Positions 48,092 through 62,250 of a DNA stretch of 64,000 nt are shown in pieces. The position numbers and the translations under genes were made by a program. The notes beneath the pieces were generated by a model. That model was given only the letters and a program-made list of their open reading frames with translations. It did not search any database and was not told the origin of the DNA. The DNA is from Sipunculus nudus (Eukaryota; Annelida; Sipuncula; Golfingiida; Sipunculidae), in NCBI GenBank assembly GCA_026874595.1, contig CM049321.1, forward strand, positions 45,751,797 through 45,815,796. The letters run 5' to 3'. Each line of letters starts with the position of its first letter. Within the stretch, counting starts at the first letter, position 1.

Positions 48092-48289
48092 TTGCAAGAC
48101 TGTCAAAGTAAAATCGTTAGATTTATTTTGACTCCGTTCATTGCTCTCATATTGGTTTTGAAGAAACTGAAAGCATTTCTTGGGCTGACAAGTTACTTTT
48201 GGCGATTAGTACAAACTTACTCGAAGAAAGCTGTGTACGTGCCATGGAATAAACCCAAGTGTAAATGGAAGCCCGACAAACTGGTCTAG
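48092..48289 (+). pseudogene. Ty3/gypsy pol fragment
   Basis: A 65-codon frame contains LKAFLGLTSYFWRLVQTYSK, which aligns with the connection region after gypsy reverse transcriptase (compare LRAFLSLTGYFRKFVPIYAK in the remnant at 16385-17160). The surrounding retroelement is missing and the frame ends at TAG. It is a separate copy on the opposite strand. Confidence 0.75.
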
Positions 48290-49084
48290 GACATGTGCAA
48301 GGGAAATGCCATAAGTCATTTATATGCCAGTTACACAGTGATCGAATGCATTGGCAATCCGTATGAAGAACTAACTACCAAACTTGGTGGAGGCCGACAC
48401 CTTGGAAAAGTTTAAAGTCCAAAACATCACCGTGACAAGTAATCTAAAGGTGCATGATTTAGTTTTTGAATTATTTCTATAAAAACAACTAAAAATATAT
48501 GCAGCACTGTACATATTCGTCACAAACCCTGCATGGTGCGAAAATATATTGTTGGTTTCTACCGTATAAAAAGAAAAATGCTTGGCAAATTCCTTTGACA
48601 GTTCAGGGGTTTGTTAAACTTGTGTTCTGAGGGCAGTGAATTCCACGTTCCGACCATGAGCTTTTAAACGGTATTGTGACCCCTGGTCACCATAGGCCTA
48701 TGGCATGCGAGTTTTCTGATGGTGCTTGGTGTTGCAAGAGTATAGGTTTACCATTGATCTGTCGGGCCTGCTTGACTGTTACCTCGTCATTTAAGCATGG
48801 TGTCTATAGTAGCCCATAATAATGAGCTCACCAATTGCTTTCCTTATATAGTGACTGGCGCAATACGGAGTCCATAGTTAGTGACTGGCGCAATAGATTG
48901 CGCCCCCAGTTAACTATGATTAAATGATTTAACATGGGTCCATTGATTAATGTTCAGTATATATGTGTCTTGAATATCTGTCCAGTGAAAAAACATTACT
49001 GTCCTGTGCACAGCACTAGAGTTTGCACCTAGAAAGTGAAAATATGTACATAATACTACACAATCTTATTCCATTATGGAGGAC
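48290..49084. other. Unassigned sequence
   Basis: Only a short local repeat (GTGACTGGCGCAATA at about 48852 and 48883) was noticed. Confidence 0.3.
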
Positions 49085-49345
49085 TGCCCCCATATGCAAG
49101 ATGCCGACCGGGCTGTTTACGCTTCGGTTCATTCTGGACAAATAAATCAGTTATCGATGTTACAGGCGTTTCATGTTTTTTCAGGATAGTTATTTTTATA
49201 ACAGACCTTTCAACATAAAAAAAATAATGAGAACACTTCTATGTCACGACCAACGGAAATATTTTCATTCAATTATCTTTCTAAGAGTAACATATCATAT
49301 ATGGTGCTATAATCCCATTTAACCCTTAAGTGGACCGGCGGCGCA
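49085..49345 (+). repeat. Dispersed repeat, plus copy
   Basis: Matches 55108-55357 in inverted orientation. Shared in order are ACCGGGCTGTT, GCTTC...TTCTGG, AAATAAAT...GATGTTACA, ACAGACCTTTCAACAT and GGACCGG...GCGCAACAG. Family unknown. Confidence 0.65.
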
Positions 49346-49525
49346 ACAGACAGAGAAACTTCAACTGTTGCGTCGATGTCGGCTGCTAGGTGTCTGGTTA
49401 ACTGACAGGGAACCGCTTTCGAAAAATTTTGGCATGGACACGAGAGTGATAAGGTTTCTGATGATGTAATATGCATTAAGCATCGCTGGATAAGCCTGTT
49501 ATGCTTGGCTGTTTAGCTTGTCATA

Positions 49526-49753
49526 ATGGATGGTACTATGGGTCCAATTAGAGTAAGGTCCCCGTCCGCAGATTTATTTTTATTCTTCAGGACACATGAA
49601 CTGATAAACCCGGCAAGGATTCCGAGTAAATACCCAGATCTTCGAACAGATGAGCTCCGAGCGTGCATGGTGGAAAAAAAAACAGTGTATTCCTTAAAGT
49701 CAGACCAAGAACAACCGGCCGGGTGCTCGGCAGGAAACAATGGCCTCAATTAA
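49526..49753 (+). CDS. Possible small ORF or exon
   Basis: A 75-codon frame starts at an ATG in good context (ATAATGG). The stretch RTHELINPARIPSKYPDLRT followed by DELRACMVEKKTVYSLK has protein-like composition. A candidate acceptor (TTTATTCTTCAG|GAC, about 49590) falls just before it, so it could be an exon of a larger gene. No domain recognised. Confidence 0.25.
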   Translation: MDGTMGPIRVRSPSADLFLFFRTHELINPARIPSKYPDLRTDELRACMVEKKTVYSLKSDQEQPAGCSAGNNGLN

Positions 49754-50845
49754 ATGACCTTAGTATTTGGCGGGGGTATCACGTCGCTTGTCACCAAGCT
49801 ACTGAAGAATCATGGTGTAATGCCTCCTGCTGTGTGAATTCACTAAAGTATTGCGACTAAAAACGACATTAAAGCCTAAATTAAGGTATACAAATTTTAG
49901 ATGGGTATTTGATGCTAACAATTGTGCTGCCGCCTACAGGGAAATAGTATGATAGTGTGCAGGTTGTGCCAATTGTGTTGGTAAGGTTTTCCTCTACAGG
50001 GGAATAGTCTGATAGAGGAGAAGCTGTGCTGTCTGTGTTTATAAGTGTTAGATTTGTGATGCATCATTAAGAATACCCATTTAAAAATTGTAAATCCCTA
50101 AATCTTGCCTGGTATAGAAGATGAACCAGTGGTCCTTATGCTTTTTTGTTAAAAGGTAACAGATTCCACAATTTTTTATTTGTTATAACGGAATAGTTTC
50201 CTGTGTATGCTAAATTTGGCATATTTGTGTGAATTTGAGTCCGATAGGATCTTGTGTTAGTTGAAGAGAAATGCAAGGGTCTACATGTAGTACACGACAA
50301 CGAGAACTGTTTGTAGGGGTTGTGCCATCAGATGCGACAAAACTTTGATTTTTTTTTAACCAGGAGTTCGCTGGAATAATGGACATTTCATCATCCTGTG
50401 TTCCTTTCATAGACGGTTGATCGGCAGTTCGCATATGCCAGCTGGTTGAACATTAGAGCTGACGTGGATTCAGATGAAAGTTTTTGGACTGTGTATTCCG
50501 ATAGCCATCACTGACTTACAGTTATTACATATTACGATATACTCAATGGAGCATGCGCTCATGAGGAATTATTGTTGTGGGTTTTATAATGATTAAAGTT
50601 TTGCCCAGCCGCAACTGGACGGGAACCAAGGTAACTAATACGCTCAGATCGTTGTACTCTCATGTGTAATGTGTTTTAATATACTTGTTTAATATTACAT
50701 ACTGTTCTGGCTTTGTGCGACTGAGATCCAAGCAATGTGAGGCATGTTTTAAAATTAAACCATAAGCTCGGTCCCTGTCTGAAAGCGTTTAAATGAAGTC
50801 AGGACAATCACAGGCTTTGGCGGTGACAGCTTTCAGTTGAATCAT
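49754..50845. other. Unassigned sequence
   Basis: No domain, repeat or splice-bounded frame recognised. Confidence 0.3.
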
Positions 50846-51041
50846 TTTGTTGTCTGAAAGTGTCACCTTCATGAATCTCTCCGTTTCATTTATCGAACAT
50901 CTGGCATATAAAAACATTTATATACAGAGAGAAATGTGTATTAGCAATCAATTTGTTATCTGAAAGTGTCACCTTCATGAATCTCTCTATTTCATTTATC
51001 GAATATCTGACATTTACATGCATTTATATACAGAGAGAAAT
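50846..51041. repeat. Two-copy tandem duplication, 106-bp offset
   Basis: CTGAAAGTGTCACCTTCATG and the following ~70 bp to ATATACAGAGAGAAAT occur at 50846-50936 and 50952-51041 with a few substitutions. Confidence 0.85.
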
Positions 51042-51599
51042 TGGGATGGCTTTAACTGTGAGAAGCAATATTTTAATAACAAGAACTTCTATGCTTTCAT
51101 GCGACTGAACATGAATTGGTGAATTGGGCAGAATGATCTCATGAGGCGTCTACACAACAATTTATTTTTGCAATTTTGTTAAGAGTCATATAGCAATTTT
51201 ACGGGCATGTCGATTATCTGACTCGTATTTGAAATTAGCTGAAGATTGTGATGATAACAAAAAGAATTCGAGCCGAAGAGTTGTATAATATATTTTGCTT
51301 CAATAAGTAGCAGTTCGTACAGTGTAACATGAAATACATTAAAAAACCGTGCAGATAAAAAAGAATATGTGTGTCTATATTACCACACTTGTTCTATAAA
51401 CCATCTTTATGCCAAAGTGTATAATTTAAATTAAAACGAATGTCAAAGCATTCTTTGGCTTCGGCACAATCCTCTTCTGATACACTGCAGAGTCATTTAA
51501 CAAAGGTTGCACGGTTAATACATGTGAAATAGACGCCAAAGCGGCTCGATGAAATAAGGTCTCTTGACAGAAAGGCGTTGCAGTGCTCAGCTTCATGTT
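51042..51599. other. Unassigned sequence
   Basis: 3' flank of the zinc-finger pseudogene. Nothing recognised. Confidence 0.3.
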
Positions 51600-53175
51600 T
51601 TTTTTTCTCCGGCATGATTCTTCATATGCTTAACCAACCCACCCGTTTGTGAGTATGAATTGCTCCTACCTACATTTGTATGTTTTTCTCCTGCATGTTT
51701 CCTCATATGTCTGACCAGCTGACTCTTCTCTGAGAAAGACAATGGTCACAATTATAAAGTTTTTCTCCTGTTTGTATCCTCGTATGCCTGTTCAAAGAAG
51801 ACTTCTGTAAAAAGGATTTGGGGCAGTATTCACAGTTTTAAGGTTTGTCCACTGTATGTATTCGCATGTGTTTCACCAGCGAACTCTTAACTGTGAAGGA
51901 CTTGCCACAGTCCTCACATTTATATGGTCTTTCTCCTGTATGCAACATATGGTGAATTACCAACTGAGTCTTATCTACGAAGGAATTTTTGCAGTATTCG
52001 CATTTGTAACGTTGGTCTCCGGTTTTATCCTGATGTGGTTCATCAGACCACTATTTTCTGAGAAGGACTTCATGCAGCACTCACATGTATAAGGTTTGTC
52101 TCTGGTATGTAATTGCATGTGTTTCAGCAGCCCACTCTCATCTGAGAAAGACCTGCTGCAGTCTTGACATTTATATAGTTTTTCTCCTGTATGTGTCCTC
52201 ATGTGTATCAGCAGCTCACTATTAACAGAGAAGGATTTATTGCAATGGTCACATTTATAAGGTTTTTCCATTGTGAAGCCTTGTGTGCCTGTTCAAGGTA
52301 GTCGACTGAGGAGAATTTGGTACAGAACTCACATTTGTAAGGTTTGTCTCCAGTATGTGTCCACACGTGTCTCACCAGGCCTTCTTTAAGTGAGAAAGAC
52401 TCTGCAGCACTCACAATTATATGTTTTTTCTCTGGTATGTTTCCTCACGTGTCTTTCCTGACCCTTTCGGGAGAATGACATGCTGCAGTACTCACATTTG
52501 TAAGGTTTGTCTACGTTATGTATCCCCCTGTGTTTCACCAGCCCAACATTATCAAAGGACTTGTTGCAGTGCTCACATGTATATGACATTTCTCCAGTAA
52601 GTTTCTTTAGGTGTATTTTCCATTTACTCATTTTTGAGAATGATTTAGCACATCATTTACACCAAAACTGTTCACTGTAAGGTTTGTCTCCAGTATGTGT
52701 CCTCATGCGTCCCACCAGGCCTTCTTTAGGAGTTTCATATCTGTCACAGAATGATTCTTTTTTAAAAAGGTTTATATTTTCCTCTGTTGTGTCAGAGATT
52801 TCAGCGCCACTACACACTCCTCCTGTATCATCTTTTATATGAGATAAAGCTGTTAGCACATGGACGGTTATTTCATTTGTTTCCTCTGGATAAAATTCCC
52901 TCTCCTCGAAAGAAGTATCCATTTTGAAACTGCAGGGACTAGCTTCTTCGAAACATCTGTTTAATCCCGAAATTCTTGTTGAAGTCTAAATGTTGTCTTG
53001 GCTATTTTTCCCATGCTCATTATCATTTAATTAGGGGTGTTTAACGTCCTCGCTGACTCCACTGACCAATATTTCAGCATTCGTATCTGCCTGAGAACAA
53101 TCTGAGGCATCCTCCTTTTTAATGAACCTTTTCATGTCCTGTAGGGCTCCTTCACTGGTCCATCATTAGATTATT
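51600..53175 (-). pseudogene. Decayed C2H2 zinc-finger gene (paralogue of 25836-27571)
   Basis: The N-terminal part survives at 53175-52660. MKRFIKKEDASDC and DTNAEILVSGVSED parallel MFVKKENDSGC and DTNTQELAIGSSQE of the intact gene, and EETNEITVH parallels EDTDQITVH. About 13 fingers follow. Damage includes a TAA in the N-terminal region, TGA within the C-x2-C of finger 1 (near 52655), frameshifts near 52410, 52275, 52030 and 51740, and a TAA before finger 11 (near 51840). Several fingers stay readable, for example [20 protein letters not shown] (about 51930-51870). The shared N-terminus shows that the whole coding exon was duplicated. Confidence 0.88.
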
Positions 53176-54307
53176 AACATGTAAAATAAAAATGTTAAAC
53201 CTAAAGATTAGTTGAATGCAGCATTAAGCCATATGGCAAAGTCGGGTAAGCTGCACTTTATTATTAATAAAAAAATTGGAGGGTTATGCATCCTAATGAT
53301 ACTTGAGGATTACATATTCATTCATTCCCGAGCTGGATCAATTCAGCCTCAACATGATACACCTTCATTTTAATCGTATTTTGTTTTGCATTTTTTTCGA
53401 ATTCTCCACACCAGGGCTGGCACAGGACCAAGAACCTGTCATGGATTTAGAACCTTGAGTTTGCACAATGCGATACCACATTCTCATTGGTCTTATTTCA
53501 ATTGTTTGCCCACTCCGAGCCCTGGTGGGGAGACCCATGAAAACTTGCAACAGAATCTTTAAAAAGGGGGTTTAGAATGACCGCAGTGAATATTGCTGCA
53601 TTACTGTCTTTGAAATATGGAAAACAGGGGCAAACACTTTTTTTTATCTAAAATATCGAACTATTTTGTAATTCCCATGGAGGGTATGAGTGAATAAGCA
53701 CTATATGTAAATCTACACTAACAGAAATAGTTTCATATAACCCAGGGATTCATTGCCATTAACAGAGCGAAATCAATCCATCTGGTGTTTTCCTTTTTCA
53801 GATCAGTCACAAGTATGTTCGACACCTAATAATGCGGTTGCAGGTCTGTTTTCTCAGTATTGACTGAGATGACTCTTGTATTCGTTAGGATAAAAGGTCC
53901 GATAACAGAGGCATCTTGTCAGATATTCATTGTTATAACTCTATATATTCAATAAAGATACTCATACATCACTATATCACTTTTAAGTGCATTTGTATGT
54001 CTATTGATGCCTTATACTGCAGGAGTTCAATTTTGGCATTCTTCCATGTGAGATATATGACTACAAAATTTGCAACATTTACTAGACAAAAAAGGAAATC
54101 CCATGCAAATCAGGTTGGTAATCTATGCAAATGAACCCTCCTCGTATCCACATGCCTAGACCTTCTGATAACTGATCATTCAGCAATAATGGTTAAATAT
54201 ATCAAGTCTGAACATATATATTTAAACAATAATAATAATATGTAAGGGTGTTTCTATGCTACACAAAGGATATGGACGATTATAACCCAAAGAAAACAGA
54301 CGGATGC
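53176..54307. other. Unassigned sequence upstream of the pseudogene
   Basis: A moderately GC-rich patch with an ATTGG motif lies at 53400-53560. No exon similar to 29020-29290 was recognised. Confidence 0.3.
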
Positions 54308-54748
54308 ATGCCATGCAAAATAAATTGCAGATGGTACCACCAGCATTAAGTCTGATATGGAGGTATTCAAGATTTATGGACATGCACAATTTCAGGCAAA
54401 TTACTCCTGAGAAAGGGCTTTAATTTCGTCTATGAGAACGGGAGGTAGATGGCGCCATCTGTCTATTCTACAAGATGGAAAAATCCAAGATTTAAGGAAA
54501 TATCAATACATTGAACCACTCATGAGATATGGGCTGTTATCAAAGAGATAGTGAGATTCATACTGCACAATAAGGACTGTAGGTGGCGCCACCGGGCAAA
54601 ACCCGATAGGCGAGCGACTAAGTATGCCTAGTTTTGTAAAGATCTGTCTAAGAGTCTCAGAGGAGTTCTCTAAAAATGAACGCGGCTGGGGCGGCGGAAC
54701 CCCGTTTAAAACAAAGAATCCGCAAAACTTTGTTTTGGCAGATACAAT
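54308..54748 (-). mobile_element. P-family head fragment, copy P-D
   Basis: On the minus strand it begins ATTGTATCTGCCAAAACAAAG, with a GC-rich patch (CCGCCGCCCC-like) following. Units with TGGCGCCA occur at about 54583 and 54452. The tail with CTAG is absent. Confidence 0.65.
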
Positions 54749-55107
54749 AAAAAAAACTTGCTGTTATTATTATTTCATTATAACAATTAGTGTTATTTAC
54801 AAATGCCTCGTATTCTATTTTTGGCAATATATTTTTTTTAATTTTAACATATGGCGTTTTTGTGCAATACACACATAAGACAATTTGCAATACTGGCATA
54901 AACTGTGTGTTACTTTTTCTGTAAAAAATATTCACTAGCAGATTGTGTTGGGGGGGGGGGGGGGGTTGTTAATTTTTCAGGGAGTTACTGTCTGAAGGCT
55001 AATTTCTGAGGAGTGAAATTGTCTAGGGGCGGGGGGGGGATAATTGTTTGGTTGCCAATCTATCTTGCCATATATAGAACAACTATATACATACAGGTAT
55101 CCGGTTT
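54749..55107. other. Unassigned sequence with G runs
   Basis: G16 at 54950-54965 and G9 at 55031-55039. Confidence 0.35.
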
Positions 55108-55357
55108 CTGTTGCGTCACCGGCCCATTAAAGGGCTAACTGTGATTAAAGCATGAAACGATCTGTTTCCCTTAGAATGGAAATGGAATAAAAATATTTCT
55201 TATGGTTGTAACATAGCTATTTTCACATAATGTTGTATGTTGAAAGGTCTGTGAAAAAACAAGCATTATGGGAAGTATGAAGCACGTGTAACATCAACAA
55301 TTTATTTACATGACCAGAAAGAATTGAAGCATTAACAGCCCGGCAGACATATTGCAA
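55108..55357 (-). repeat. Dispersed repeat, minus copy
   Basis: Inverted partner of 49085-49345; see that entry for the shared phrases. Confidence 0.65.
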
Positions 55358-55935
55358 TTGGTGGCAGTCCTGCATAATGGTTCAGACTTGTGTACTTTAT
55401 TTTCATATTTTCACTTCCTTTGTGCAAAATATTGATGAGAATAGAACATTGTTTTTCAGTTGTCAAATATTCAATACGCATAGTTGTACTGAACATAAAT
55501 CAATGGATATATGTTAAATCTCACATATTTGTACGGAGAACTATAATCAGAGTAAACTGCAGGGGCAATCTATAGACTCCACATTGCGCAAGTCACTAAT
55601 GAAAAGCAATTGAGCAGTCCATGTGTATACATCTAAATATGAAAGGAACGGCCTCAAACTAAATATTCCAGGTAGGGCTAAGTTATACCTCGGTTTCCAT
55701 GGTAACCGTAAAGAAGCCACATTGAAATTATAAAGCGCTCAGGTGCCCATCGGAGCCTTTTAGTGTTTCAGAGCAATAGCGAAATCTCACAATGCGTCTT
55801 CGATTTATTTTGCATACACCTTTATCATGTATGTTACCAGATGTCAAAGAAACTGCTTCAACTATCGGCAATAACATTGCACAGACAATGTGGGTGTACC
55901 CGAAGTACTGACGTTCGCTAACGAGAGAACTTCAT
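55358..55935. other. Unassigned sequence
   Basis: No gene or repeat recognised. Confidence 0.3.
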
Positions 55936-56970
55936 ACAAATGCCCTATGGGCCATGACGCTAAGCTGAATTTAAGGAAGCTTGCACTATGGGCAGAATGA
56001 CTGCCAGAGTGCACAAATTAAGCAAGTATTTTGCCAATAATCCTTAGAAATAGGTTTCAGTGCCCTTATTTAGACTTTCAAAGATGATTTCACCAGAAAC
56101 TCCAAAGATGCTAAGTTAGAAGTTTCTTCGTCCAACTGCTACAATTTGTTTCCATCTGATTGACAGAGTGTTAATACAATGTTCTTTCACAGAGCTCGTA
56201 AGAATATAGGTAGCACTGATGTATATTATTTCAGGTTTCCGAGAAATTATGACAGGAACCTCCTGAATCATAAACAAATATAGAAGTTTCTAGATCCAGT
56301 TGTAACAAATCATGCAGGTCTGTCCTTTTGGGTGATCAAATCATGTTCTTTCACATATTTTGCAGAATACAGGTCACTATGACCTAATGTCCGGTTTCCA
56401 CAGAGATATATGGATTGATATAAAGATTCTAGGCCCAATGGATACAAGTTGTTCCCAATCGACTCACTGGATACTAACAATCATGTTTTCAGCCAACAGT
56501 TTGCAAATTATAGGTCACCATGACCTAATTTTCAAGCAGATTTGTCTAGAACCTCCCTGGATGTACAGCAAGGTCTAGGCCTAACGGTTAGGATTTGCGA
56601 TTGCTTAAGATGGTCTCACACATTAAAAAAAGCGTAAAAGTTAGAATAAAAATAATTAGAGCTGGCGCCATCCATCTTCAGGAAATGACGAGACATTCCA
56701 TGATCAATATGTATTGGAAGAAACATGGTAATCAATACATTAGTTATTCAGATACTGAAGCTTTTATATCAAAGTTTTAATTGTCCTGGGATGCAATAAC
56801 AGGTCACAAGGACTCGTAACCCATATCACAAGGACTTAATTTCAGGTGTCCAGGGAGATTTTTTATGGACCTCCTTGGATCTTCAGTCAGAAGTTTCTGG
56901 GTCCAACGGTTTCGATCTGTTCCTTGTTCATGGACAATCTCACGCACAAAGAGTGATCGCTGCATCAACA
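55936..56970 (+). mobile_element. S-family element, decayed copy S5
   Basis: The left end is ATGCCCTATGGGCCATGACGC then TAAGCTGA, eroded from the S palindrome. Core markers (a CTAGATCCAG-like phrase then TTTGT) recur at about 56116, 56285, 56425, 56572 and 56890. One unit has CTGGCGCCATCC (about 56660). The terminal hairpin is lost near 56960. Confidence 0.6.
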
Positions 56971-57562
56971 CTAATAATAATAACTTGCATGGAATTTCAA
57001 GCAATCAATGGAAGCCTCTATCCAGAAGCCCGTGCCTGGGCGATAATCAGGGATCGGCTATGTAGTGTACGACTTTTGAAGTAAGGTCATGGTTAAAAAT
57101 ATGTAACAGGTGCGAATCGGAGATCTAAAAATAATATTGTGCCCAAACTTCAGCATTTTTTTTAAATAAGCCATATAGGCAATATGTTGTTGGAGACATC
57201 CAACCCCACCAGGATTATCCTCATGCAATGTTTTGTGTCTACATGTGCACTAATTTATCACAGCTCGACAACCCCATCACAGGTCACCAATTACAAAGAA
57301 AACCCGCTAATACACGTAAGAGTTCTTTAATGATGTTATCGTAATAAAACACAGTATCCTTTGATTCTATATGTTGATACAGATTACCTCCAAAATATAA
57401 TAGATTGTTCCTTTGGCGTTTCCTTTAACCATCCCCCAAACTTCAACAAACCTGTTCTGAACTTTTTGCGTAAATCTGTGGAGATAAACGGGAGGTTTAT
57501 TTTAAGACCTTGTCTTATGACCTCGTCTAATGACCGCCAGACGGAGGTACAATAATAATATT

Positions 57563-57602
<40 letters not shown>

Positions 57603-58599
57603 GGAACAATGACCATGAAGTTTATAACAAATCACTGCTGTATGCTTTGTGCTTCAAAATACAAATGTCAATGTATTTTGTAATAATTATAAAATTCACT
57701 ATAAGTCCATTCAATGCAAGCAGAAAGAGATGTTTCTGACTTAAGCTTAACTGATATTGTAATTGGTCTACATAACAATGTATATAACATCAATTAACAT
57801 AATAAACGAGTCACTGCAGTGCTAAAGTAAGAATTGAATTCTCCCTTTGCAACGTCGCCAAAACTGATCAGTTCAAGACCTACTCTAGCTATCGCACAAT
57901 CCACTTGAATCTTGATTCGCTGATGTTTTCTTTTGAAACCCTTCTGGTACAACATTTTTACTATATGGCAGACATTAGTTGGTGCAGATTGACATGAAAT
58001 CTTTTTATACCATCTTCAGAAGTTGCAGTATACCCGAAGGTACGTATCTTCGAAGCAGGTTTCAGAGGCCAGTGACTAAAATATTTTCTCCTTATTTTTC
58101 TTACGATATTGTTTGTATAAAATATTATGTCTGTATCTTAACATTTTTGGAATGACTGCATTTAACAGCAGAACTTTTACCGACATACATTTTATGCGAA
58201 GACTGATATGAAGATTTAATCCTAACATGTGATAGACTTCCACTGAGCGGAAAGGCACTGTTACCAATTTCTAGCACAATTTGACACAGCCTAAATGTAA
58301 GAGAGACGGACCATAACTGTCATTTTGGATGATAGCTGTACACAAATTATTACCGGTTCAACTGGAAAAGTTATATTTTAATGCAAAGTCTGTTTTAATC
58401 TAAACCAAGGTTTATTCCTGTTTTCATAAAACTAGGTGTATCTGTTGTATGTACCCTCTGTATATTGGTTGGACTGACCGGAATGGTAATATTAAAGCTT
58501 TATTTTGTATATTTCCGTTGTATTTTCTCACGAGCATGCTCTGTATTGAAAATGAGCCACTGTGGTGCTCAAACTTGTATATGTAAACTTACATTAATG
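56971..58599. other. Mostly unassigned sequence
   Basis: Contains the AAT microsatellite at 57551-57600. No gene recognised. Confidence 0.3.
57551..57600. repeat. (AAT)n microsatellite
   Basis: Nearly pure AAT run of about 50 bp. Frames across it yield poly-Asn or poly-Tyr and are artefacts. Confidence 0.92.
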
Positions 58600-59880
<1,281 letters not shown>

Positions 59881-60250
59881 GAATGGGCATGCTTGCATAT
59901 GATGTTGCCTATCCGCTGGAATTGAGCGGATGGTCTAAGCGAATAATTAATCTGGTACTCCTTGAGGATGTTTCAAACTGTTTGAAATGTTCCTTTGTAA
60001 ATTCAAAATACATGTACTATATATAAAATATAATGCTTTTTTAGCCATCGTTACATCTTTAACCCAAATGATATAGAAAAAAACGTCTGACTGGGACCAA
60101 CGCAACTGGGACCAAACAGATGTGAACCTGTCCAGATGTTATAAAAAAAATCTGACCCGTTTATCCACATGTCCATTTGGGATGACACCACCTGATTTAT
60201 TAAATGCTTCTTTACAGACATGTGTATTATAGATTGTCTATTTTTTATAC

Positions 60251-60314
<64 letters not shown>

Positions 60315-61277
60315 ATAAACAAATTGATTCCAAAAATTTATAGCTATGTTTCAGTAAATATCACCGTTTTCAGGGACCTTGTGCCATGAGCGGAGTGAGA
60401 AAGGGTACATCCCACATTACCGCTCTTCAAAGGGAAGCACAGCCTATTAGTGGGAATTCTTGATAATAAACTGATTACCGATGCTGTTTTTAGGCTTCGT
60501 TCTGTACTGATTGTCCAAGCACTGGCATTGTAATTGATCTAATATTGATGAATATTAAGCTGGATTACATGAACCACCAAATTAAAGTCCAAAGACATTA
60601 TGGGGATGTGTACTATTATAAATCTTATTTGAAAACCATTCTCTTTCTTACTCTCTCTCTCTCAGGTAATCGTACACAATCATTCTATACTTTTTTTTTT
60701 CTTCTCCTTTCTCCCTCTCGCTTTCTTTCTCTCAGGTTTACCATATACAAGCATTCTTTCCCACTCTCTTCCTCCATCTATTTCTTTCTTTAATTGTCTC
60801 TACTTTTATTTTCCTATGTCTCCTTCTTTACTGCACTTACTTTATGCCTTGCCTTAACAATCATTGTAAAATACAACTTAATTAATCCCTTTATTTGGAC
60901 CATTTAATTAACAAGTCACAACACTAATAGGAAGGCTTCCCTTTGAAGTGCAGTGACCGTACCAGACATGCATGTTTCTCTAGACATCATATATCCCTGC
61001 TCTGTACGGGGTTTCCCCATGTCTGGTCTACTCTTATTTCTCAGAAATCCCCAAGTCTGGTCTACTCTTTTTTCTCAGAATTGTGCATCACGTTTGACTG
61101 ATAATATGGCAGTAAATGGATAAATGAGATATATTGGTCTCAAAATACACATCCACCCAAAACCTAGATGACATATTGCACATATACATACGTTAGCCCA
61201 CCATGTTGACCGCACATTGGTAATTTAATTTGAATTTGGTTATTTATTCGTTATTTGTACGCATGATGACTCGGGAC
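59881..61277. other. Unassigned sequence with simple repeats
   Basis: Holds the AT microsatellite (60247-60314) and a pyrimidine-rich tract (about 60640-60800, CTCTCTCTCT and CTTTCT). No gene recognised. Confidence 0.35.
60247..60314. repeat. (AT)n microsatellite
   Basis: About 68 bp of AT repeat with a few C/G/A interruptions. Confidence 0.92.
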
Positions 61278-61530
61278 ATACACTGTACAAAATAAATTGT
61301 AGGTGGCGCCACCAGTCTTGTATACTACAAAGCTATCCGATATGTACAAATATGCACAATTTCAGGCTGATATATCAAACCCCTCCTGAGAAATAAACAG
61401 GTACATACACTTCGAAAATTGTAGATGGCGACACCAATCTTGTGTACGAAAAGGCAATCAGATGTATTGAAAGGTCAAAATTTCAGGCCAATGCATCCAA
61501 CTTCTCGTTTCTGAGATTGTTATGTAAGTA
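61278..61530. repeat. P-type unit fragment (two units)
   Basis: AGGTGGCGCCACCAGTCTTG (about 61300) and a diverged second unit about 130 bp on share AATTTCAGGC and TATCAAACCCCTCCTGAGAAA-like phrases with 63778-64000. No terminus. Confidence 0.65.
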
Positions 61531-61545
61531 TGCCTAATTGGCAAA

Positions 61546-62250
61546 ATGACAAAGCTCAAATTCCTGTAACTCGGACAAAATTCACCAAACCCAAATCATT
61601 TGAGCAGACCTGGAAAGCTCGTCTCTGGGATAATTTCTGTGACTTATTGAATAATTTGGCTGAATGATTTCAGTGACAATTTTAATTTTTTAGCTTTTTA
61701 CCCGTAAAATATAAGTTAATTCAAGTGTTTCACGAAAAGCTCTGTCCACAACACAAAATTTGATATGTGACAGATAATTGCATAAAACTTGCTCCTGATA
61801 TTCATGAGAATTATGGTTTAATGTACTGATGATCGATGACCCCGGTACCATAAAGGTCCATGCAGGTTGTGCCCCCAATACCTAAATTTTAAATATAACT
61901 AATGTGACCAATATTTGCAAAAAAATTTGTGATGTTGTGATTTAGTTCCAGCCAATTCTGATTTTGTAATTTTACTATATTTTTTACCCAAATGACTTAG
62001 TTCAGCTTCCTGTATCTAGACCAAAATTACCCAAGCATAACTATTAAAAAATTTGAGATTGTTCCTGGGATCCTTTGTGATATTTTTTATCAATTGACAG
62101 AACAGTATCGGGGAAGAAGATTTTTAACGTTTTTTTTTTTAGCTCTATCCCTATAAAATTTAAGTAAATGCAGATAGCAAAACAAAAAGCAAAATCCGAA
62201 AGATCGTTTCGGATAACTATTTTTTTTTGCATAAAATTTGGTGCTGGTAG
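61546..62250. repeat. Two-unit tandem repeat, ~444-bp period
   Basis: AAATGAC...AGCTC...TTCCTGTA...GGACAAAATT at 61546 recurs with changes at 61990. Later shared pieces are GGGAT..TTTGTGA, TTTTTTAGCT and TGCATAAAA(C/T)TTG. Coverage of the second unit ends near 62250. Confidence 0.6.

Noticed and set aside
57384-57739. Poly-Tyr and poly-Asn frames
   Set aside because: They are products of the AAT microsatellite.
57841-58320. Possible exon downstream of the AAT repeat
   Set aside because: No stop-free frame with splice signals longer than a few dozen codons was found.
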